Assembly (NCBI GenBank): GCA_050331455.1
Contig: JBHJGV010000011.1
Coordinates: 1 to 10,721, forward strand
Length of the DNA stretch: 10,721 nt
Origin: CAYUYV01 sp050331455
Lineage (GTDB): Bacteria > Pseudomonadota > Alphaproteobacteria > JAJFIK01
Direction of reading: 5' to 3'
Positions 6,153 through 10,721 of this stretch are shown here, piece by piece; within the stretch, counting starts at the first letter, position 1; each line of letters begins with the position of its first letter. The notes beneath the pieces were generated by a model, which worked only from the letters and a program-made list of their open reading frames with translations, was not told the DNA's origin and did no database searches. The position numbers and the translations under genes are program-made.

Positions 6153-6659
6153 TCAGTCGTCTTTCGGCGGCCAGGGGGCCTTCTCGCGCTTGATCCACTG
6201 GGCCGGCTTCGTGGATCCGGATCCGCCGTTGGGGGGCGTGTGTCCGTTCAGGTCGTCCCCGGCGATGACCCGGAATTCCGGTGTCGGATCCTGGAGCCCT
6301 TGGTCTTTGTACATGGTCCGGATCGCGTCATGGACGGCTTCGGCCATGGCGCGCGGCACGGCGCGCCGGCGGACCATTTCCTTGACGATCCTTTTGGAGA
6401 TTTTGGTTTCCTGGGAAACCCGATGAATGGTGATCCGCCTGTCGATGATGACAAGCTGGAGCCCTTCCAGGACAGCGTCGCATACAACCATCAAGTCATC
6501 CTCGCCGCCGTTGTCGGCGCCGTTGTGCAGACGCGCAAAGCGCCGTGGGTGGGGCGGGATCCCGCTTCCGCCCGCCGAAGGTGGAACGCCGGCTGGCACT
6601 CCATTGCGTGGCTTCTTGCCGGTGACGGGCCGCGCACCGGCATCTTCGGATTTCGACAT
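6153..6659 (-). CDS. Hypothetical protein, possible helix-turn-helix
   Basis: I do not recognise this family. The 168-residue protein starts MSKSEDAG at ATG 6659, with AGGGTG 6 nt upstream; an in-frame GTG lies at 6668. Residues 1-48 are rich in Gly, Pro, Arg and Lys and probably disordered. Residues about 50-115 look folded. A hydrophobic stretch DLMVVCDAVLEGLQLVIID is followed by RITIHRVSQETKISKRIVKE, which resembles a DNA-binding helix-turn-helix, and a helical segment RAMAEAVHDAIRTMYKDQGL. The tail (about 140-168) is again polar and ends PWPPKDD. No signal peptide or membrane helix is seen. Base composition and codon use resemble its neighbours, which favours a real gene over chance. It has its own upstream inverted repeat and converges on the methyltransferase gene. 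A regulatory role is an inference from the helix pattern only. Confidence 0.7.
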   Translation of the reverse strand: MSKSEDAGARPVTGKKPRNGVPAGVPPSAGGSGIPPHPRRFARLHNGADNGGEDDLMVVCDAVLEGLQLVIIDRRITIHRVSQETKISKRIVKEMVRRRAVPRAMAEAVHDAIRTMYKDQGLQDPTPEFRVIAGDDLNGHTPPNGGSGSTKPAQWIKREKAPWPPKDD

Positions 6660-6688
6660 GCTGATCACCCTGATAATGGGACATCAGC
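6660..6688 (-). promoter_or_regulatory. Inverted repeat around the ribosome site of the hypothetical gene
   Basis: In the mRNA sense, GCTGAT (6688-6683) and ATCAGC (6665-6660) can pair across a 17-nt loop. The right arm abuts the ATG at 6659, and the loop contains most of the AGGGTG ribosome site. Such a fold could limit translation, but the 6-bp stem is weak and the function is inferred. Confidence 0.3.
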
Positions 6689-6690
6689 AA

Positions 6691-6718
6691 TTTGCGTAGT
6701 TTTGCAGGGAAACGCAAA
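6691..6718. promoter_or_regulatory. Candidate operator upstream of the hypothetical gene
   Basis: A perfect 7-bp inverted repeat, TTTGCGT (6691-6697) and ACGCAAA (6712-6718), has half-site centres 21 bp apart, two helical turns. A third partial copy, TTTGC, sits at 6701-6705, exactly 10 bp from the first. The segment is noticeably more AT-rich than its surroundings. It starts 32 bp upstream of the ATG at 6659, where a dimeric regulator could cover the promoter. Autoregulation by the downstream possible helix-turn-helix protein is conceivable but unproven. Confidence 0.45.
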
Positions 6719-6744
6719 CAAAAGCTGTGTTTAGGCTGCGTCTT

Positions 6745-6806
6745 CCCCGATGACGATGGCCCCGTGACCATGAGCCCCGATGACCATGAGCCCCGATGAC
6801 AATGGG
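6745..6806. repeat. 16-bp imperfect tandem repeat array (4 copies)
   Basis: Units CCCCGATGACGATGGC (6745-6760), CCCGTGACCATGAG (6761-6774, two bases shorter), CCCCGATGACCATGAG (6775-6790) and CCCCGATGACAATGGG (6791-6806) follow head to tail. The array lies in the 197-bp gap between the oxygenase stop and the hypothetical gene. No gene covers it. It differs in sequence from the 15-bp array at 3843-3903. Confidence 0.85.
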
Positions 6807-6840
6807 CCGTCACGGCCCGGTTGGGCAGGGCTGAAAGCCC
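6804..6840 (-). terminator. Two short GC-rich hairpins after the oxygenase gene
   Basis: Two adjacent perfect stem-loops follow the oxygenase stop: GGGCT-GAA-AGCCC (6828-6840) and GGGCCG-TCA-CGGCCC (6804-6818), as read on the plus strand. Neither is followed by a T run in the minus-strand direction. They could end or protect the oxygenase transcript; this is weak evidence for termination. Confidence 0.35.
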
Positions 6841-6856
6841 CAGGCGCCGAGCCGCC

Positions 6857-7546
6857 TCAGCGCCAGCGTGGTCCCTCGATCCAGGCCACGAGGCTATAGC
6901 GGGTGCCTTTCTTGACCGGCGAGACCCGGTGCATCACGAAGCTCGGAAACACCGTGATCGAGCCCCGGTCCCGCGAGGCGACTTCGCTGCGCGCTTTATA
7001 GAACAATTCCAGGTCGCCGCCACGATAGGCGTCGGGGTCCGACACCTGAACTGTGAAGCTGAGCTTCCGCGTGGCATTTTTGTCGCCATTGTCCATGTGC
7101 CACGTGTAGTGACCCCGGTTGGTGGCGGCGTAGCGGGTCAACTGCACGCTGGTCTGGAAGCCGGTAATGTCGAAATGGAAAAACTCGGCGTTGAGGCGGT
7201 CAATGGCCGTCCAGATCCGGTCATAGACCCAGTCATAGCCCTCAGAACGGCGCAGCCAGACCACTTCGGACCGGCGGATCTTGTCGTCGTTCTTGCCACC
7301 GGAGATGGATGCCGGCTGGGCATGGGCCTCGCCGACGGCGATCAGGCCATCGAGTTCCTGGTCATTGAAGATCCGCGGGATGGTTCGCTTGCGCTCAAAG
7401 CCAAGGTTTTCGCCCTTGTCATCGGCGGCGCGCTGCTGGTCGAGCAAAGCCTTGGCCGGAGTGGCACTCGGGACCATGGGAATGTTCGGGGCATTCGGGG
7501 TCGCGATCACCGGTGTGGTGATGCCGAGCTTCGTGAAATTCGTCAT
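6857..7546 (-). CDS. 2-Oxoglutarate/Fe(II)-dependent oxygenase (prolyl-hydroxylase-like)
   Basis: The protein probably uses 2-oxoglutarate, O2 and Fe(II) to hydroxylate an unknown substrate in the cytoplasm. ATG at 7546 has AAGGGAGAG about 10 nt upstream and gives 229 residues beginning MTNFTKLGI; the frame extends 13 codons further without a better start. Residues 1-45 are Pro/Ala/Thr-rich and not part of the catalytic fold. The double-stranded beta-helix shows HYTWHMDNGD (146-155), with the iron ligands H150 and D152. SDPDAYRGGDLELFY (169-183), FPSFVMHRVSPV (200-211) with third ligand H206, and GTRYSLVAWI (214-223) with 2-oxoglutarate-binding R216 follow. This order resembles the P4Hc/PiuC group of hydroxylases. 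No signal peptide is seen. It lies 107 bp downstream of dinB on the same strand, and neighbours do not reveal the substrate. Confidence 0.9.
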   Translation of the reverse strand: MTNFTKLGITTPVIATPNAPNIPMVPSATPAKALLDQQRAADDKGENLGFERKRTIPRIFNDQELDGLIAVGEAHAQPASISGGKNDDKIRRSEVVWLRRSEGYDWVYDRIWTAIDRLNAEFFHFDITGFQTSVQLTRYAATNRGHYTWHMDNGDKNATRKLSFTVQVSDPDAYRGGDLELFYKARSEVASRDRGSITVFPSFVMHRVSPVKKGTRYSLVAWIEGPRWR

Positions 7547-7653
7547 GGCCCAGGCTCTCCCTTGAAACTGGTGCCACCTTATCACGGCCCTTGCGGCCGC
7601 TGAACTGCCCGAAAGGAAGCGACGGTGCAGGGCGGCGGCACGGGAGCGCGCGA

Positions 7654-8967
7654 TCAGCCTCGCCCCGACGCGTCCGGGCCGCGCCGCCGCGCAAGCGGGA
7701 GACCGCGCCCGGTGCCGATGATCGCCGAGCCGAACTTGCCCCGCACCCGGTCCATTGCCCGTTCGGCCTCCGAGCGCCGGTTGCGTTCGGGCTCCAGGAG
7801 GTCCGGCTGGTCGGCCAGGGCCGCATCCACGAGCCCCGACAGCCCGACGCCGATCAGCCGGAAGGGCGTGCCGTCTGCCTCCGCGTCGAGCAGAGGAGCC
7901 GCCGCCTCGAACAGGGTATGGGCGAGCTGGGTCGCCTGGGTGCGGGTGGTGCGCCGGGTCCGCGTCGCGAAATCCGCTGTCTTAAGTTTCAGGGTAATGA
8001 CGGTCCCAGCGAGCCCCTTCTCCTTGCTCCGGGCAGAGACTTTTTCGCACAAGGTCCAAAGCCGCGCCCGCAGCGCCTCAGGCGTGCGCAGATCCGTCTC
8101 GAACGTGGTCTCGCCGGACACGCTTTTGGGCGCCCGCCCGGCCCTCACGGGCCGCTCATCGAGACCGCGTCCAAGGGTCCACAGGCGCCGCCCCCAAGGC
8201 CCATGGCGCCGCCACAACGCGTCCGGATCGGCGGCCTGCAAGTGACGGATATGAGTGATGCCGTCCCGGGCCAGGGCCCTGGCCTGGGCGGCTCCGACGC
8301 CGAAAATCGCCGTCACGGGGCGCTCGGCGAGCAGGCCGGCGGCCTCCGCCTGGCCGATCACGGTGAAACCCCGCGGCTTGTCGAGATCGGAGCCGAGCTT
8401 GGCCAGAAACTTGTTGGGGGCAAGGCCGACCGAGACTGAAATGCCCACCTCCCGTTCAATGTCCCGGGCAAGCTGCGCCAAGAGCGCTGCCGGCGGCGCG
8501 CCATGGAGGCGCTCCGTCCCCGTCAGATCGAGAAACGCCTCGTCGAGGGACAGGGGTTCGACCAGCGGTGTAAGTGCTTCCATCCGTGTACGGATTTCCT
8601 GCGCAACGGCGGCATAGCGGGCGATATCAGGCTTGACCACCACGGCGTTGGGGCAGGCCTTGAGCGCCTTGAACATGGGCATGGCGGAGCGCACGCCCGA
8701 CAGGCGTGCGATATAGCAGGCCGTGGCCACAACGCCCCGTCGCCCGCCCCCCACAATGACGGGCTTGTCGGTGAGCGCGGGATTGTCCCGCTTCTCCACG
8801 GCGGCGAAAAAGGCATCGCAATCGAGATGGGCAATCGACAGCGACCAGAGATCGGTGTGAAACAGGATCCGCCGGCTGCGGCAGGCCGGGCAGGCGGAAG
8901 ATGCGGGCGGTACGGTGGCCAGGCAATCCCGGCACAAACCATCCAGACACGAAGCGGCAGGGTTCAT
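7654..8967 (-). CDS. dinB: DNA polymerase IV (Y family) with N-terminal zinc-finger-like extension
   Basis: DinB is an error-prone translesion polymerase that copies past damaged bases. ATG at 8967 was chosen because AAAGGA lies about 10 nt upstream and MNPAASCLDG follows; an upstream in-frame TTG (8988) looks less likely. The 437-residue protein begins with paired cysteines C12-x2-C15 and C26-x2-C29, a likely zinc-binding knuckle recalled from alphaproteobacterial homologues and absent from E. coli DinB. The polymerase core starts at SIAHLDCDAFFAAVEKRDNP (44-63). Catalytic D49 and steric-gate F54 lie there, and SLDEAFLD (140-147) supplies D142 and E143. Thumb helix-hairpin-helix (FGVGAAQARAL) and little-finger domains follow. 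The C-terminus ends in Arg/Gly-rich sequence without an obvious clamp-binding QLxLF-type motif. It lies 43 bp after the ROK-family gene on the same strand. No SOS box was identified. Confidence 0.95.
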   Translation of the reverse strand: MNPAASCLDGLCRDCLATVPPASSACPACRSRRILFHTDLWSLSIAHLDCDAFFAAVEKRDNPALTDKPVIVGGGRRGVVATACYIARLSGVRSAMPMFKALKACPNAVVVKPDIARYAAVAQEIRTRMEALTPLVEPLSLDEAFLDLTGTERLHGAPPAALLAQLARDIEREVGISVSVGLAPNKFLAKLGSDLDKPRGFTVIGQAEAAGLLAERPVTAIFGVGAAQARALARDGITHIRHLQAADPDALWRRHGPWGRRLWTLGRGLDERPVRAGRAPKSVSGETTFETDLRTPEALRARLWTLCEKVSARSKEKGLAGTVITLKLKTADFATRTRRTTRTQATQLAHTLFEAAAPLLDAEADGTPFRLIGVGLSGLVDAALADQPDLLEPERNRRSEAERAMDRVRGKFGSAIIGTGRGLPLARRRGPDASGRG

Positions 8968-9010
8968 GGCCCGCGTCCTTTCCCGCAAAATGCCACGCTG
9001 CCCGGGGCTT

Positions 9011-9937
9011 TCAAGCCAACCCGTCGGGCTCCGTCGGTGGCTCAGGCCACAGCCAAGCGGCGCCGCGCACGCGGCTTGCGTCCCCGTGGCGGTTGGGCAC
9101 GAGCCGGGTCACCGGGTCCTTAGACAGGATGAATTGACGGCTCAGAGGGGGAACATTCTCATAAAGCCGGGTCACCGTCGACATGGCCCCGCCCAGCACG
9201 ATCACATCCGGATCCAGAACATTGATGATCTGGGCCAGAGCCCGCGCCATGCGGGTCTCGTAGCGGGTCAGGGCCGCATCGGCCAAGGGATCGCCGTCGC
9301 GGGCGCGGGCGGCGATCTCGCCGGCACCGAGCGGGGCACCTGCGGCCCTGTGGTAGTCGGCTTCGAGCGCGGGACCGGAAATCCAGGTTTCGATGCAGCC
9401 AATCCCACCGCAATAACAGCGCGGGGCCGCTGCGGCTTCCAGCATGTCGGGCCAGGGCAGGGGGTGGTGGCCCCATTCGCCGGCAATGGCATTGGGCCCG
9501 ATGAGCACATGGCCGTGGGCGACGATCCCCCCGGCGCACCCCGCGCCCACCAGAACGCCGAACACCACCGGCTCGCCGGACCCGGCACCGTCGAGGGCTT
9601 CGGCGAGGGCAAAGCAGTTTGCCGCATTGGCGACGCGCACGGGCCGGCCCATGGCGAGGGTCAGATCGGTCTGCAGGGCCCGCCCGTTCAGCCAGCCAGC
9701 GGGCGCGTTTTTGACGAGGCTGGTCTTGGGATCGAGGGAACCGGGAATGCCCACGCCCACGGTGAGGCCGCTGTCCCCGTCCGCCGCCAAGGCTTCCACA
9801 AGCTGTCGCAGGCCCCGCACCGCCCCGTCATAGTCCCCATGGGGTACAGGCGCGCGCAGGGTCCGCAAAAGCCGTCCTTCCGCATCGATCAAGGCCGCCT
9901 CGATCTTTTTCCCGCCAAGATCAATGCCGATCCGCAT
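9011..9937 (-). CDS. ROK-family sugar kinase homologue (Mak-like) with altered active site
   Basis: This 308-residue protein aligns along its length with E. coli Mak fructokinase as I recall it, and less closely with NagK. ATG at 9937 has AGGGGGGTG just upstream, and the start MRIGIDLGG is the usual one. Preserved features are GVGIPGSLDP (61-70), AGEWGHHPLPW (152-162) and the zinc motif CYCGGIGCIE (174-183; H157, C174, C176, C181), and the C-terminal HGDASRVRGAAWLWP block. The key catalytic motif, normally NDANC, reads NAANC (104-108): the aspartate that activates the sugar hydroxyl is alanine (A105). The phosphate loop DLGGTK reads DLGGKK (K10), GTG reads GAG (A132), and the sugar-contact NST of Mak reads PAG (79-81). 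The protein may be catalytically weak or dead, acting as a binding or regulatory protein. It follows the HAD gene by 21 bp and precedes dinB by 43 bp. Confidence 0.88.
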   Translation of the reverse strand: MRIGIDLGGKKIEAALIDAEGRLLRTLRAPVPHGDYDGAVRGLRQLVEALAADGDSGLTVGVGIPGSLDPKTSLVKNAPAGWLNGRALQTDLTLAMGRPVRVANAANCFALAEALDGAGSGEPVVFGVLVGAGCAGGIVAHGHVLIGPNAIAGEWGHHPLPWPDMLEAAAAPRCYCGGIGCIETWISGPALEADYHRAAGAPLGAGEIAARARDGDPLADAALTRYETRMARALAQIINVLDPDVIVLGGAMSTVTRLYENVPPLSRQFILSKDPVTRLVPNRHGDASRVRGAAWLWPEPPTEPDGLA

Positions 9938-9958
9938 GGAGCACCCCCCTATGACGCG

Positions 9959-10609
9959 TCATGCTCCGCCGGCTCCCGGCAGGCGCGCTGCGATGAAACG
10001 GCCGATATCGTCCCAGTCCCGCGCCCGATAATCGCTGCCCGGCGCCTGGTCCAGAAGCCCTGCAAGGCGCGGATCGGCTATGAAATGGACGCACAGGCAT
10101 TCGGGCACCGCCGCTTTGACGGATGCCAGGTTGTGGGGAATGTCGTCGAGGAAGAACACGGGGCGGCCGACCCGCTCCGCCAGGGCCGCCACGGCGGCGC
10201 CTTTGAGACCGTGATTGGCGATGACGGGATAGGTCATGCCCCGGGCCGCCAGATTGGCCTCACGCATGGGTTTGGCCTCCGGGCTCACATTGGTCAGCAC
10301 AACGACCTGGGAGCGGCGGGCGAGGCTGTCGAGGGTCTGCGCGGCGCCGGGGGCGGCGGCGAGGTCATGGCTCGGCCGATCGTAGAAGCCTTTCAGAAGG
10401 GCGCTGACCGTTTCGTTGGGGGCAATGGCACCCGTCGCCGCCTCTTTCACATTGCCGTGAATCCGGAAACTGTCCAGGTCAAGGCGAAACCCTTCGCCCT
10501 CCAGAAAGGCGCTCAGTCCGTCGATGAACAGCAGAAGCACCTCGTCGCAGTCGCAGATGATGAGGGGCTCGTCGGGCGAAAGCGAGAGGCGGGCGATCTG
10601 GTCAGCCAC
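9959..10609 (-). CDS. HAD-superfamily hydrolase, N-terminus uncertain
   Basis: A haloacid dehalogenase-type phosphatase fold is supported by all four motifs, numbered from GTG 10609. Motif I is IICDCDEVL (17-25), with nucleophile D20 and acid D22. Motif II is VVLTNVSP (103-110) with T106, motif III is K136 in NHGLKG, and motif IV is FFLDDIPHN (152-160) with D155 and D156. The substrate is unknown; a sugar phosphate is possible because a sugar-kinase homologue lies 21 bp downstream. The start is doubtful. GTG 10609 has only AGGA 13 nt upstream, and the reading frame continues without a stop to the right edge of the window. It adds a Pro-rich segment and then LLPHVADQIARL, which reads like natural protein. 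The true start may lie beyond the window. An ATG two bases upstream of the GTG is out of frame. Confidence 0.82.
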   Translation of the reverse strand: MADQIARLSLSPDEPLIICDCDEVLLLFIDGLSAFLEGEGFRLDLDSFRIHGNVKEAATGAIAPNETVSALLKGFYDRPSHDLAAAPGAAQTLDSLARRSQVVVLTNVSPEAKPMREANLAARGMTYPVIANHGLKGAAVAALAERVGRPVFFLDDIPHNLASVKAAVPECLCVHFIADPRLAGLLDQAPGSDYRARDWDDIGRFIAARLPGAGGA

Positions 10610-10721
10610 ATGGGGAAGCAGGTCCTGGGGCGGGGGAGAAGCGTCGGGGCGGGCAGGGGGCGGCAGGGGTGTGTCCTCCGGAGAAAGCCGGCCTCGTCTT
10701 GTGGTGCTTGCCAGCGGGGCT
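10610..10721. other. G-rich segment at right edge, possibly coding on minus strand
   Basis: The plus strand has six runs of three or more G between 10627 and 10669, with short spacers. On the minus strand the HAD frame continues through it as a Pro-rich peptide with no stop codon. On the plus strand, CGGAGAA near 10679 could be a ribosome site for a gene beyond the window, but no start is seen. Whether this is an N-terminal extension or intergenic DNA cannot be decided here. Confidence 0.4.

Noticed and set aside
7585..7599. CGGCC/GGCCG hairpin between dinB and the oxygenase gene as a terminator
   Set aside because: The stem has only 5 bp, no T run follows it, and it overlaps a simple GCGGCCGC site; chance is adequate in this GC-rich DNA.
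7591..8439. 282-codon plus-strand frame opposite dinB
   Set aside because: DinB on the minus strand has all catalytic residues; this frame is an Arg/Pro/Gly-rich GC shadow.

Overview
The window looks like chromosomal DNA of a GC-rich alphaproteobacterium. This is inferred from uniformly high GC, closely spaced genes with clear Shine-Dalgarno sites, a short-form homogentisate dioxygenase, and a DNA polymerase IV carrying an N-terminal zinc-finger-like extension. No genus can be named. Ten genes are supported, with no rRNA, tRNA, insertion sequence, phage gene or CRISPR array.

Left part (1-4910) is an aromatic amino acid catabolism locus. On the minus strand, hppD, hmgA and fahA (fahA cut by the left edge) form a likely operon for 4-hydroxyphenylpyruvate -> homogentisate -> maleylacetoacetate, and then fumarylacetoacetate -> fumarate + acetoacetate. 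Divergent from hppD is an Lrp/AsnC-type regulator, followed on the plus strand by phhA (phenylalanine -> tyrosine). The tyrosine aminotransferase, maleylacetoacetate isomerase and the pterin recycling enzyme PhhB are not visible here. The 252-bp gap between hppD and the regulator gene carries two palindromes sharing the same GCAGG/CCTGC half-sites about three helical turns apart, plus a 10-bp inverted repeat 100 bp apart. These are good candidate operators. Four copies of a 15-bp tandem repeat follow the regulator gene.

Middle part (4907-6659): an RlmI-like PUA/SAM methyltransferase gene starts on a GTG that overlaps the phhA stop. It ends at a strong hairpin shared with a convergent, unrecognised gene (6153-6659) that may encode a helix-turn-helix protein. 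That gene has its own inverted-repeat operator candidate upstream.

Right part (6857-10721) is all minus strand. It holds a 2-oxoglutarate/Fe(II) oxygenase, dinB (DNA polymerase IV), a Mak/NagK-type ROK sugar kinase homologue, and a HAD-family hydrolase whose frame stays open to the right edge. The ROK protein keeps its zinc site but has lost the catalytic aspartate and other nucleotide- and sugar-contact residues, so it may be a pseudokinase. This is the most unusual coding feature in the window. No clearly new multi-gene system was found; the main leads are the pseudokinase and the regulatory repeats.
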